Counted from the stretch's first letter, positions 53,092 through 62,266 are shown. The stretch is DNA of 64,000 nt from Alteriqipengyuania_B sp035481675 (GCF_035481675.1 NZ_JAYJJW010000001.1:1178001-1242000), one strand, 5' to 3'. A program made the numbers and translations. The notes: generated by a model not told the origin, from the letters alone.

Positions 53092-54105
53092 ATGACCAAG
53101 GTTCTCGTTACCGGAACAGCCGGCTTCATTGGCTTTCACCTGGCTCAACACCTTCTTGACGAGGGATACGAGGTAGTCGGCTTCGACGGCATGACCGACT
53201 ATTACGACGTCCGCATCAAGGAACGACGGCACCAGATGCTGCTGCAGAACGAGAAATTCACCTGCCAAATCGGCATGCTCGAAGATCTTGAGGGGCTACG
53301 GCAACTGGCGACCCAAGCGAGACCCGACGTCATCGTCCATCTGGCTGCTCAAGCGGGCGTCCGTTACAGCCTCGAGAACCCCCGCGCCTATGTGGATGCC
53401 AACCTCATCGGCACATTTAACGTGATGGAAATCGCTCGCGAACTGGGCGTCGACCATCTGCTCATGGCGTCGACCAGCAGCGTCTATGGCGCGAATGACG
53501 AAATGCCTTTCGATGAGCGCGAAAAGTGCGACACGCCGCTGACCTTTTACGCCGCCACGAAGAAGGCGAACGAGGCAATGGCACACAGCTACGCGCATTT
53601 ATGGAACCTGCCGGTCACCATGTTTCGCTTCTTCACGGTTTACGGTCCGTGGGGACGCCCGGACATGGCATTGTTCAAATTCACTAAGGGAATCCTCGAG
53701 GGCACCCCGATCGACATCTACAATCACGGGGAAATGTACCGCGACTTCACCTACGTCACCGATCTGGTTCGCGGTATCCGGCTGTTGATCGACGCGGTAC
53801 CGCAGCGTCCGGAGGACAAGGGCGAAATCGCCGACTATGACAGTCTTTCGCCGGCAGCCCCCTTCCGCGTCGTCAACATCGGCAACTCCGACAAGGTCCG
53901 TCTCATGGATTTCGTGGAAGCGATCGAGGCGGAGTGCGGCGGCGAGGCGAAGAAGAATTTCATGGAAATGCAGATGGGCGATGTCCCTGCGACCTGGGCC
54001 GATGCCACTCTCCTGCACGAATTGACGGGCTATCGTCCGCAAACCGATGTCAAGGAGGGCATTCGCAGGTTTGTTGCGTGGTATCGGGATTACTATCAGG
54101 TCTGA
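53092..54105 (+). CDS. NAD-dependent epimerase, UDP-glucuronate 4-epimerase-like
   Basis: A 337-residue extended SDR. VLVTGTAGFIGFHLAQHLLD is the NAD motif and FDGMTDYYDVRIKERR the LpsL/CapI signature. The active site is STSSVYGANDEMPF with TFYAATKKANE (YxxxK). FRFFTVYGPWGRPDMALFKF completes the family pattern. Such enzymes convert UDP-GlcA to UDP-GalA, and some accept the N-acetylated uronate made by TviB. In this locus it probably makes the acidic residue of the polymer. Confidence 0.9.
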   Translation: MTKVLVTGTAGFIGFHLAQHLLDEGYEVVGFDGMTDYYDVRIKERRHQMLLQNEKFTCQIGMLEDLEGLRQLATQARPDVIVHLAAQAGVRYSLENPRAYVDANLIGTFNVMEIARELGVDHLLMASTSSVYGANDEMPFDEREKCDTPLTFYAATKKANEAMAHSYAHLWNLPVTMFRFFTVYGPWGRPDMALFKFTKGILEGTPIDIYNHGEMYRDFTYVTDLVRGIRLLIDAVPQRPEDKGEIADYDSLSPAAPFRVVNIGNSDKVRLMDFVEAIEAECGGEAKKNFMEMQMGDVPATWADATLLHELTGYRPQTDVKEGIRRFVAWYRDYYQV

Positions 54106-54184
54106 CCGTATTGTAGAGAGGGCAAAACGCAGAACGAACAACGCATTCAGGCTCGCTTAAACCGAGATTTGCGAAAAGGTGGGC

Positions 54185-54802
54185 ATGAAAAGACATTTCG
54201 CTATTTTCGCAGTCGCAGTTGCCTTGTCGGCATCGGGTGTCTATGCCCAGTCCGCGTCGTTCTGGGAAATTGGCCCGGTTATAAACGGCCGCAGCTATTC
54301 ACCCGGAATGCCTCGCACGATGAGCGATGGCAGCCGAGGTCCGACATTCCAGTTTCCGACTTCGGAGCGGGAAGGTCACGTCCACTACGTCACTCGCGCA
54401 GTCGGTTCTTTGTCGGAAACACGACGCATCACGTTGCGCTACCGGATTGATGCTGGTCAGGGTGCCCGGTTCATCCCTCACGAGCGTCCGGAAGAGACTG
54501 CCTTGTTGAGCATGTATTTTCAGCGACGGGGCGACACCTGGCAGGCGGATCGCGCATACGGCGATTATCGCTGGTATGCAGCAGATCCGGTTTCGTTGCG
54601 GCCCGGGACTCACACAGTGACTGTGGACATGAGGGCGGATGATTGGATCCCTGTCTCGCGAAGCGGCAGCGACGACTTCGCTACAGCAAAGGCGATGGCG
54701 GGCCGTGCGGGGTTCACCTTTGGATGGCGCGGCGGCCGCGGGCACGGCGTTTATGCGACAGCCCCGGCGCAATTCACCTTGCTCAGCTTCGAAATCGATT
54801 GA
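54185..54802 (+). CDS. Secreted protein of unknown function in the polysaccharide locus
   Basis: A 205-residue protein with a signal peptide (cleavage near VYAQS, about residue 22). ATG 54185 has AAAAGGTGGG just upstream; GTG 54179 is less likely. The mature part is beta-rich with many Trp/Tyr (ASFWEIGPVINGRSY, AYGDYRWYAADPVSL, AGFTFGWRGGRGHGVYA) and ends ...FTLLSFEID, consistent with a jelly-roll like a carbohydrate-binding module or lyase. I do not recognise a named family. Its place between the epimerase and the dehydratase suggests a polymer-binding or processing role, which is inference. Confidence 0.65.
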   Translation: MKRHFAIFAVAVALSASGVYAQSASFWEIGPVINGRSYSPGMPRTMSDGSRGPTFQFPTSEREGHVHYVTRAVGSLSETRRITLRYRIDAGQGARFIPHERPEETALLSMYFQRRGDTWQADRAYGDYRWYAADPVSLRPGTHTVTVDMRADDWIPVSRSGSDDFATAKAMAGRAGFTFGWRGGRGHGVYATAPAQFTLLSFEID

Positions 54803-56752
54803 TCAAGCCTCGCGATTTCCAACATCATCGTCGCGACGGTGTTGGAAATCCGGGACGAGTTCCTTGAGCAAGCGAAGTGCCTGATCGCGGTCGCGGCAGG
54901 ATCGCAACTGATCGAGAATTGCGTCCAAGCTCGCCCAATCGATATAATCCTCGGTAGCCATCATAACACGCTCATGCGAAGTGCGTTGCGGCGAATTGCC
55001 GATCAGCAGCTCTTCGTAAAGCTTCTCGCCCGGACGCAGGCCGACTTCGACGATTTCGATATCGCCGTCCGGCCTTTCATCATCGCGCACCGTCAGGCCC
55101 GAAAGGCGCACCATGGAGCGCGCCAGGTTCTCGATGCGAACCGGCTTGCCCATGTCGAGCACGAAGACTTCCCCGCCCTTCGCCATGCCGCCTGCCTGGA
55201 TGACCAGGTTCGCGGCCTCCGGAATGGTCATGAAATAGCGCGTGATATCGCGGTGGGTCAGGGTGATCGGCCCGCCCTCGCGAATCTGGCGGTCGAACAG
55301 CGGGACGACCGAGCCGCTTGAGCCGAGCACGTTGCCGAAGCGCACCATCGAAAACCGCGTCGCGTCCTGCCGCGCCGCGAAGGCCTGCACCACCTGTTCC
55401 GCCGCGCGTTTGGAGGCGCCCATCACGTTGGTCGGGCGCACCGCCTTGTCGGTGCTGATGAGGATGAAATCGGAAACCCCTGCATCCACCGCCGCGCGTG
55501 CCAGTTGGTGGGTGCCAAGGATGTTGTTGGCGATCCCTTCCAGCGGGTTCGCCTCGATCAGCGGCACGTGCTTGTAGGCCGCTGCATGGAAGACGGTTTC
55601 TATGCCGTAGCGGGCGAAGACTTCGGCCAGCTTCGCACCGTCCTGGACCGACCCCAGCACCGGCACGATCTCGCACTCCGCACTCGCGGGGGACGCACGC
55701 AGCTCCCGCTCGATCCGGTAAAGCGCATATTCCGACAGTTCGAACAGGACGAGGCGCGAGGCGCCGATCGCGAGGATCTGGCGGCACAATTCGCTGCCGA
55801 TCGAACCGCCCGCGCCGGTGACCAGCACGCAGCGGCCACGCACGTTGCGCGACAGCAGGTTCTCGTCCGGCACCACCGGGTCGCGGCCGAGCAAATCTTC
55901 GATCGCCAGCGGACGGATATCGTCGATCGATACCTTGCCGTCGATAATGTCCTTCGCACTCGGCAGGGTCTGCACGTTTACCGACAAATCGGTCAGGCGC
56001 TGGGCGATCTTCGCCCGGCGCCGCCGGCTGGCGGTAGGGATGGCGAGCAACACGTCGTCGACTGCCAGCCGCCCGACGACATCGTCCAGGTCGTCGCTCG
56101 CGTACACGGGGAGGCCGTCGAGACGCTGGCCAGACAGGCGGTTGTCGTCGTCGATGAAACCGACGACGTTCCGGTCGGGTTCGACCCTCAGTTGCCCCGC
56201 CAATTGCTGTCCCGCAATGCCCGCACCGTAGATCAGTGCCCGGCGTGACGATCCGCGGTAGAGGCCGCGGCGCAGCACGTCGGTGACGAGATAGCGGATG
56301 AAGATGCGCACCCCGCCAACCAGCACGAAGTAGATGATCGGCTGCAGCACGCCCAGCGTTCGCGGCACCGTCTTGATCCCGACGACCGTGAAAACGAAGA
56401 ACGTGAGAAAGCCGTAGAGGATGAAACCCCGCGCGAGCGTCGCCAGCATCCCGACCCCGGCGAAGCGGAAGATCGTGCGATAGATCCCGCACACATAAAA
56501 CGCGGCCGGCGCGATCAGCAGCGACGTCAGCACCATGATCTGGACCGGGCCGGGCCAGATGGCCCATTGGTCCATGCGCAGGGAATAGGCGATCCATGTC
56601 GCCACCACGAGCATGACCACGTCGAGCGCGACGACGATCAGCTGCTTGGTCAGCCGCGAAAGGGTGCTGAGGCTGGCGACCGTCCGCAACACCGCCTGCG
56701 CGATGGCATTCTCGCCGCGGGCGGCGGCCCGTGTCAGCTGGTCTTGGTCCAT
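54803..56752 (-). CDS. Membrane-bound nucleoside-diphosphate-sugar 4,6-dehydratase (WbpM/PglF-like)
   Basis: A 649-residue inner membrane enzyme. Four N-terminal membrane segments (about 35-170) precede a CoA-binding-like Rossmann domain (RRALIYGAGIAGQQLAGQL) and the catalytic SDR domain with VLVTGAGGSIGSELCRQI, ISTDKAVRPTNVMGASKR and FGNVLGSSGSVVPLF. It dehydrates UDP-GlcNAc to the 4-keto-6-deoxy sugar, the first step to bacillosamine or QuiNAc. Convergent with the secreted protein gene, whose stop abuts at 54802/54803. It marks the right end of the polysaccharide locus. The 145 bp to gabD hold nothing I can support. Confidence 0.93.
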   Translation of the reverse strand: MDQDQLTRAAARGENAIAQAVLRTVASLSTLSRLTKQLIVVALDVVMLVVATWIAYSLRMDQWAIWPGPVQIMVLTSLLIAPAAFYVCGIYRTIFRFAGVGMLATLARGFILYGFLTFFVFTVVGIKTVPRTLGVLQPIIYFVLVGGVRIFIRYLVTDVLRRGLYRGSSRRALIYGAGIAGQQLAGQLRVEPDRNVVGFIDDDNRLSGQRLDGLPVYASDDLDDVVGRLAVDDVLLAIPTASRRRRAKIAQRLTDLSVNVQTLPSAKDIIDGKVSIDDIRPLAIEDLLGRDPVVPDENLLSRNVRGRCVLVTGAGGSIGSELCRQILAIGASRLVLFELSEYALYRIERELRASPASAECEIVPVLGSVQDGAKLAEVFARYGIETVFHAAAYKHVPLIEANPLEGIANNILGTHQLARAAVDAGVSDFILISTDKAVRPTNVMGASKRAAEQVVQAFAARQDATRFSMVRFGNVLGSSGSVVPLFDRQIREGGPITLTHRDITRYFMTIPEAANLVIQAGGMAKGGEVFVLDMGKPVRIENLARSMVRLSGLTVRDDERPDGDIEIVEVGLRPGEKLYEELLIGNSPQRTSHERVMMATEDYIDWASLDAILDQLRSCRDRDQALRLLKELVPDFQHRRDDDVGNREA

Positions 56753-56897
56753 ATGTCCTTGCGCCGTCTGGAGGCCAAATCCTTCAGGCGGCCCTCCCGC
56801 CTTAAATCGCGCCGCTCGATACGCGCCTGCGCAAGCGAGGGCAACCGCCGCAAGCGCTTGCGGGGGCGGACTGATCTTTTGTTAATTCAGGAAAAGC

Positions 56898-58352
56898 CTA
56901 TCGCCGCGGCAACGCTTCGCCGATACCGCCGAAGTGGAGCGCCTTGATCTCCACGTATTCCTCCACCCCGTACTTGCTGCCTTCGCGCCCGAAGCCGGAT
57001 TCCTTCACGCCGCCGAAGGGCGCAAGTTCGGTGGAGACGCTGGGCGCGTTGATGCCGACCATGCCGTATTCCAGCGCTTCCGCCACCCGCCAGATGCGGC
57101 CGATGTCGCGGCTGTAGAAATAGGCGGCGAGACCGACGGCGGTGTCGTTCGCGATCTTCACCGCCTCCTCGTCGCTCGAGAAGCGGAAAACAGGCGCGAT
57201 GGGCCCGAAGATTTCCTCTTCTGCCAGCCGCATGTCGGTGGTGGCGCCGTCGATAATGCCGGGGCGGTAGAACCAGCCGTCCCTGCCCTCCATCCGGCCA
57301 CCGCCGATCAGTTTGCCGCCCTTGGAGGTCGCATCCTCCACCAGCTCCTCGACCTTGTGGACCGCGGCCTCTTCCACCAGCGGGCCGATCTCCATGTCGT
57401 CGTCCAGCCCGTCGCCGACCTTCAGCGCGGCCACCGCGTCGCGGAACTTCGCCATGAATTCGTCATAGATACCATCCTGCACCATCACCCGGTTGGCGCA
57501 CACGCAGGTCTGGCCCGCATTGCGGAACTTGCATGCGATCGCGCCTTCGACGGCCGCATCGATATCGGCATCGTCGAACACGATGAAAGGCGCATTGCCA
57601 CCCAGCTCCATCGACAGCTTCTTCAGCGTGGAGGCGGACTGTTCGGCCAGGATCTTGCCGACCTTGGTGGATCCGGTGAAGCTGAGCTTGCGCACGGTGG
57701 AGGACTTGCACAGCTCTTCCCCCACGGCGGCCGCGTCGTTGCTGGTCAGGGTGACGAAGGCATCTTCGGGCACGCCCGCCTCGTGCGCCAGCTTCATCAC
57801 CGCCAGCGCGCACAGGGGCGTAAGGGCGGCGGGCTTCACCACCACGGTGCAGCCGGCGGCCAGCGCGGGGCTGATCTTGCGGGTGATCATGGCGATGGGG
57901 AAGTTCCAGGGGGTGATAGCCGCGACCACGCCGACCGCCTGCTTGATCACCACCATCCGCTTGTCGGTATCATGGCTGGGGATATGGTCGCCGTAGATCC
58001 GCTTGGCCTCTTCCCCGAACCATTCGACGAAGCTGGCGCCGTATTCCACCTCGCCGCGGCTCTCGGTAAGGACCTTGCCTTGTTCCAGCGTCATGAGCCG
58101 GGCGAGGTCTTCCTTGCGCGCCATGATGGCTTCGAACCAGGCGCGCAGGATATCGGCGCGCTCCTTCACGTTGCGATCGCGCCAGTCCGGCAGGGCGGCC
58201 TCTGCCCGGCCGATCGCGTCGCGGACGTCGTCGGCCTTGCAATCCTTCACATAGGCGAGATGCGACAGGTCGGAAGGGTTGGTCACCTCCACCCCTTCGC
58301 CGGTCAGGAAATCCTTCAACAGGTCGTGGGCGGGCAGGTCAGTGGCTTCCAT
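56898..58352 (-). CDS. gabD: NAD(P)-dependent succinate-semialdehyde dehydrogenase
   Basis: A 484-residue aldehyde dehydrogenase. AITPWNFPIAMITRKISPAL, FTGSTKVGKILAEQ, the Glu in SMELGGNAPFIVFDDADID and the catalytic Cys in NAGQTCVCANRV are all present. The C-terminus GGVKESGFGREGSKYGVEEY fits GabD, which converts succinate semialdehyde to succinate in GABA catabolism. GGAG precedes the ATG. It is high-GC core sequence and not linked to the polysaccharide genes. Substrate could also be another short aldehyde. Confidence 0.9.
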   Translation of the reverse strand: MEATDLPAHDLLKDFLTGEGVEVTNPSDLSHLAYVKDCKADDVRDAIGRAEAALPDWRDRNVKERADILRAWFEAIMARKEDLARLMTLEQGKVLTESRGEVEYGASFVEWFGEEAKRIYGDHIPSHDTDKRMVVIKQAVGVVAAITPWNFPIAMITRKISPALAAGCTVVVKPAALTPLCALAVMKLAHEAGVPEDAFVTLTSNDAAAVGEELCKSSTVRKLSFTGSTKVGKILAEQSASTLKKLSMELGGNAPFIVFDDADIDAAVEGAIACKFRNAGQTCVCANRVMVQDGIYDEFMAKFRDAVAALKVGDGLDDDMEIGPLVEEAAVHKVEELVEDATSKGGKLIGGGRMEGRDGWFYRPGIIDGATTDMRLAEEEIFGPIAPVFRFSSDEEAVKIANDTAVGLAAYFYSRDIGRIWRVAEALEYGMVGINAPSVSTELAPFGGVKESGFGREGSKYGVEEYVEIKALHFGGIGEALPRR

Positions 58353-58407
58353 GATGTTCTCCGAAGGGTGTTTCGGAAGACACAGCGCGCGGGCGCGGAC
58401 AGCGTTC

Positions 58408-58989
58408 CTAAAGCTCGCCGATCCAGAACTGCATCGTGTGGTCGGTCGGCCGTTCGTGGCCGATCTCCTTCCACTCGAATGTCGTGACGAGGCCCTTGAG
58501 CGGCCGATAGCCCCGCTTGCCCCAAAATTCGTCCTGCGCGCGGTAATCGTCGGGGCGGCGCCGGCCCTTGCGCAGCACGGCGCAAAAGGCGGCCCGGTCG
58601 GCGCCGCATCGCCGTGCGTGCTCTTCCCTCAGGTCGAAGAAGCGGTGGCCGACCCCCTGCCCGCGATATTCGGGCAGCAGCACGCTTTCGCCGAAATAGA
58701 ACAGCGTCGCGGTCTCGATCCCGCGGTCGGCGAAGGGTTCGCGCACTTCGGCAGCCTGCGCCCACATCGGCGAAGCGGTGGCCGCGCCCACGATCTCGCG
58801 CCCGTCGAAAGCAGCGACCAGCGCCGAGTCGGGTGCATTGGAGAAGTCGGCAAGATAGCGCCGCTCGTGATCCGCATCGCCGTCGTAACAATATGGATAT
58901 TCACGGAATACGGCGATGCGTAGCCTGGCGAGGTCAGGCATGCGGGCGGCGATTTCCACCCCCGTGAGCGGACGCACATCTATCGGCAC
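58408..58989 (-). CDS. GNAT family N-acetyltransferase
   Basis: A 193-residue GNAT enzyme. Motif A is LPEYRGQGVGHRFFDLREEH (acetyl-CoA pyrophosphate loop R-G-Q-G-V-G), preceded by the strand FYFGESVLL. The C-terminal AQDEFWGKRGYRPLKGL completes the fold. The acceptor is unknown. It is 56 bp upstream of gabD on the same strand and divergent from purC. Confidence 0.87.
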   Translation of the reverse strand: MPIDVRPLTGVEIAARMPDLARLRIAVFREYPYCYDGDADHERRYLADFSNAPDSALVAAFDGREIVGAATASPMWAQAAEVREPFADRGIETATLFYFGESVLLPEYRGQGVGHRFFDLREEHARRCGADRAAFCAVLRKGRRRPDDYRAQDEFWGKRGYRPLKGLVTTFEWKEIGHERPTDHTMQFWIGEL

Positions 58990-59015
58990 AGTAAGGCGAC
59001 CATACTCCTGTCCGC

Positions 59016-59040
59016 GCCCGCACCCAAATTTGGGGCGGGC
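59016..59040. promoter_or_regulatory. Extended palindrome between the GNAT gene and purC
   Basis: GCCCGC-A-CCCAAATTTGGG-GCGGGC: a perfect 12-bp core palindrome CCCAAATTTGGG with flanking arms GCCCGC/GCGGGC (one extra A on the left). It lies in the divergent intergenic region, 27 bp before the GNAT start and 142 bp before purC. The symmetry suggests an operator or a transcribed hairpin; no regulator can be named. Confidence 0.45.
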
Positions 59041-59181
59041 CCGTCACATTCGCGCCCCGCGCGGTCATTGCCTTGGCAGGTCACATCGCCTAAGGCGGGG
59101 CCATCCGCCCCGGCATGCCCAGCACCCCTTGCACGGCGCGCCGGGGCGCAGTGTTTTCTCCTCCCGAAGAAGGGTAATGCC

Positions 59182-59976
59182 ATGTCCCGCCGCCGCCAGA
59201 TCTACGAAGGCAAGGCCAAGATCCTGTACGAAGGGCCGGAGCCCGGCACCATCATCCAGTATTTCAAGGACGATGCGACCGCCTTCAACGCCCAGAAGAA
59301 GGGCACGATCAACGGCAAGGGCGTGATCAACAACCGCATCAGCGAGCATGTGTTCACCCGCCTGTCGCACATCGGCATCCCCACCCATTTCATCCGCCGC
59401 CTCAACATGCGCGAGCAGCTGGTCCGCCAGTGCGAGATCATTCCGATCGAAGTGGTCGTGCGCAACGTGGCCGCCGGCTCCATTTCCAAGCGCCTCGGCA
59501 TCGAGGAAGGCGAGCCGCTGCCGCACACGTTGCTGGAATATTACTACAAGGACGATGCGCTGGGCGATCCGCTGATCGCGGAAGAGCACATCGCCTGCTT
59601 CGGCTGGGCCAGTAACGAGGAAATGCAGGATATCGCCGCCATGGCGATCCGCGTGAACGACTTCCTTGTGGGCATGTTCAGCGCGATCAACATCCGCCTG
59701 ATCGACTTCAAGCTGGAATTCGGCCGGCTGTGGGACGGCGACTATTCGCGCGTGATCCTTGCCGACGAAATCAGCCCCGACGGCTGCCGCCTGTGGGACA
59801 TGACAAGCGGGGAGAAGCTGGACAAGGACCGCTTCCGCCGCGATCTCGGCGGGGAGGAAGAAGCCTATCAGGAAGTCGCCCGCCGGCTGGGCCTGTTGCA
59901 GGACGACGGCGGCCCGGGCGAGGTGTTCGACCTGTCCGCCCACCGCAAGCTGCGCGGCAAGCCACCCCGCAAGTAG
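59182..59976 (+). CDS. purC: Phosphoribosylaminoimidazole-succinocarboxamide synthase
   Basis: SAICAR synthetase of purine synthesis: CAIR + Asp + ATP to SAICAR. The 264-residue product has YEGKAKILYEGPEPGTIIQY with the ATP loop, then INNRISEHVFTRLSHIGIPT, EIIPIEVVVRNVAAGSISKR and a C-terminal LADEISPDGCRLWDMTSGEK with the conserved DE and SPD. ATG 59182 has AAGGG upstream. Length is normal. A downstream purS/purQ pair is not visible; the next gene is unrelated. Confidence 0.96.
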   Translation: MSRRRQIYEGKAKILYEGPEPGTIIQYFKDDATAFNAQKKGTINGKGVINNRISEHVFTRLSHIGIPTHFIRRLNMREQLVRQCEIIPIEVVVRNVAAGSISKRLGIEEGEPLPHTLLEYYYKDDALGDPLIAEEHIACFGWASNEEMQDIAAMAIRVNDFLVGMFSAINIRLIDFKLEFGRLWDGDYSRVILADEISPDGCRLWDMTSGEKLDKDRFRRDLGGEEEAYQEVARRLGLLQDDGGPGEVFDLSAHRKLRGKPPRK

Positions 59977-60035
59977 CTTCCCACATCGAAAACCGGGCGA
60001 ATAAAGTCCTCAGCGTTCCACATTGTTCAAGTCTT

Positions 60036-60067
60036 GCATTGACAATGCTGTTCCCCGATTGTGCGAT
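60036..60067 (+). promoter_or_regulatory. Palindrome over a TTGACA promoter element before the DUF3857 gene
   Basis: GCATTG-A-CAATGC (60036-60048) is a perfect inverted repeat that includes a consensus -35 TTGACA (60039-60044). A weak -10-like TGCGAT lies 17 bp on (60062-60067). An outer pair CATTGT (60021-60026) / ACAATG (60042-60047) adds symmetry. A repressor bound here would cover the -35 box. The -10 match is poor and transcription would start close to the ribosome binding site. Confidence 0.4.
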
Positions 60068-60084
60068 CCAAAGGGGACGCTGAT

Positions 60085-62130
60085 TTGAAAAACAAGTTTG
60101 TACGTTTGCTCGCCGTTAGCTCCGTGCTTATCGGCACATCTTCGATGGCGCAGGAAAATCAGATTCTGCGTGGACCGATACCTGCTTGGGTGTCGCCGAT
60201 AGAGAACTTGCCAGCATCAGATGATGTGGGCGGCCTCGTTCATTTTTCCTATCAGGATACCCAGATACGTCTCGACGAGACCGGGGGACAGCAACACAAC
60301 GCTTTCCGCGTACGAATTCTCCATCCGCAAGCACTGCAGGTCGGCAATCTTGCCTTGAACTGGAATCCGGCACTGGGGCCGCCAACAATCCACCGATTGC
60401 TCCTTCACCGTGGTAGCGACACGATCGACATCCTCGATAGCAGCGAATTCGCAGTCATTCGCCGCGAAGACGCCTTGGAATACTCGATCCTGACAGGCGT
60501 GATGACCGCTACACTCAATGTCCCGGACCTGCGCGTCGGTGACGAACTGGAGCTGGCTTTTACGCAGCCTTATGCAGACCCGACTTTTCGGGACGTTAGC
60601 TATGGGCTCATGTTCATGGCGGACACTCCGCAGTCAGGCCGGTACCGCCTTCGTCTGACATGGGAAGATGGGCAGCGGCCTGCAGCCATGATCAGCAAAT
60701 CGGCCATGGAGGGGGCACGACAAGAAGAGAACCAGATCGTCTGGCAGGCCGACAATCCGGACCAGCTAGTCCTTCCGAACATGGCGCCGCCGCGTTATAG
60801 TTGGGGCCGCATAATCGAATTCAGCGACTTCCCGGACTGGGAATCGGTGTCGCGACAATCTGCACCGCTCTACATGGCGGCATCAACCCTGGCGCCCGGT
60901 TCTCCGCTCAAGGCCGAAGCCGAACGGATTGCCAGGCAATTTGCCACTCCGCAGGATCGTGCAGCTGCCGCCCTCAAGCTCGTCCAGCAAGAAATCCGGT
61001 ATATCTTCGTCGGATTGGCAGAGGGCGGGTTCACGCCGGTCAATGCGGACGAGGTGTGGCGACTGCGCTATGGTGATTGCAAGGGAAAGACTGTCGTCCT
61101 TTTGGCGCTTTTGCGGGAGCTTGGGATCCCTGCTGAAGCTGTGCTGGTCAACAATGGTGGAGGGTTCGGATTAGACGAGCGCCTGCCGAGCCCCGGCATG
61201 TTCGACCATGTGCTCGTCCGCGCGAAACTGGGCGACCATGACACATGGATGGACGGCACCCTGCCGCCGGTCGCTACTCCGTCCCGCGAACCGGTTATCG
61301 ATTATCGGTTCGTGTTGCCAATCAGCGAGGACGGTACTGCATTGGAAGCTCGGCCGTGGAAGCCGATGCGAAGCCCGGAAGAGATCGCCCTGGTGGAAAT
61401 CGATGCCAGGGCCGGGATCGATAAGCCAGCGATATACAAGACCACACAGATAAGGCGTGGCGGGGAAGCATTCGCCGCCTACGCACAATTGTCTGCCCTA
61501 ACGCAAGGCCAGTTGGAAAACGCCCTGCGACAGGAAATGCGAGGACTTGAGACCCTTACATCGGCAAGCTTTCGCTACGACGAGGCTGCGGGAGTTTCGA
61601 TTTTCACCATCGAGGGGACCCGCGAAATCGATTGGGAGGGCATGGACGATGCGCCTTCACTTATCTTGCCTGGCGGGGGCAGCTATCCGCCGGAGAAGCG
61701 CCAGCGCCCGCTAGAGCAAGACCCCGACGTCCCGTTTTATTCTTCGCCAGTCTACGATTGTCATGTGACAACCGTGCGAGTGCCAGAGGACTTCCCGATC
61801 GATAATTGGTATCACAACTCGGAAATCGACGTGTCCCTTTTCGGGCGCGTGAATTGGCGCGTTTACGAGAAGGGTGACGGCGCGATCACAATGATACGCG
61901 GCGTTTATACGCAACAGCCGGAAATCAGCACGTCGAAGGCGGCAAAGGACAACATGCGGGTCGCTGATTTCGACAACAGCATGGCAAAAATCTATTACAG
62001 CACTGCTGCATTTTATGGAAATGCCGGCAACGACACCGAGGCACCCGCGACTTACGAAATCGATTGGACTGCCGAAGACGTGCCTTGTGCTCCTCCCGAC
62101 CTGTTGAAGGCGGCGAGAGAAACCGACTAG
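60085..62130 (+). CDS. DUF3857 transglutaminase-like envelope protein
   Basis: A 681-residue exported protein. TTG 60085 is the start because AAAGGGGA lies 8 bases before and the first ~22 residues (KNKFVRLLAVSSVLIGTSSM) are a signal peptide. A DUF3857 domain covers about 40-210. A transglutaminase-like domain follows with the triad Cys332 (RYGDCKG), His375 (FDHVLV) and Asp390 (WMDGT). The C-terminal ~270 residues are beta-rich (a DUF2569-type membrane tail is absent). GC is lower than purC and the protease beside it, hinting at transfer. The natural substrate of the family is unknown; peptidoglycan- or protein-bound peptides are possible. Confidence 0.83.
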   Translation: MKNKFVRLLAVSSVLIGTSSMAQENQILRGPIPAWVSPIENLPASDDVGGLVHFSYQDTQIRLDETGGQQHNAFRVRILHPQALQVGNLALNWNPALGPPTIHRLLLHRGSDTIDILDSSEFAVIRREDALEYSILTGVMTATLNVPDLRVGDELELAFTQPYADPTFRDVSYGLMFMADTPQSGRYRLRLTWEDGQRPAAMISKSAMEGARQEENQIVWQADNPDQLVLPNMAPPRYSWGRIIEFSDFPDWESVSRQSAPLYMAASTLAPGSPLKAEAERIARQFATPQDRAAAALKLVQQEIRYIFVGLAEGGFTPVNADEVWRLRYGDCKGKTVVLLALLRELGIPAEAVLVNNGGGFGLDERLPSPGMFDHVLVRAKLGDHDTWMDGTLPPVATPSREPVIDYRFVLPISEDGTALEARPWKPMRSPEEIALVEIDARAGIDKPAIYKTTQIRRGGEAFAAYAQLSALTQGQLENALRQEMRGLETLTSASFRYDEAAGVSIFTIEGTREIDWEGMDDAPSLILPGGGSYPPEKRQRPLEQDPDVPFYSSPVYDCHVTTVRVPEDFPIDNWYHNSEIDVSLFGRVNWRVYEKGDGAITMIRGVYTQQPEISTSKAAKDNMRVADFDNSMAKIYYSTAAFYGNAGNDTEAPATYEIDWTAEDVPCAPPDLLKAARETD

Positions 62131-62266
62131 TGCACCTGTACTAGCATTCAGCGGGCTGACACGCCGGACTTGGCAAATTAGGCTGTCGCGTTAGGAATTG
62201 GGGGTCGCACGCCTCCGGTTCCGCGACACGCCTGCACCATTATTGCCATATCCGGGGTCAGTACCG

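Noticed and set aside
36068..56897. Integrative island inserted in tRNA-Phe
   Set aside because: No integrase, no relaxase and no repeated tRNA 3' end were found by eye at the right side of the locus; kept only as a composition observation.
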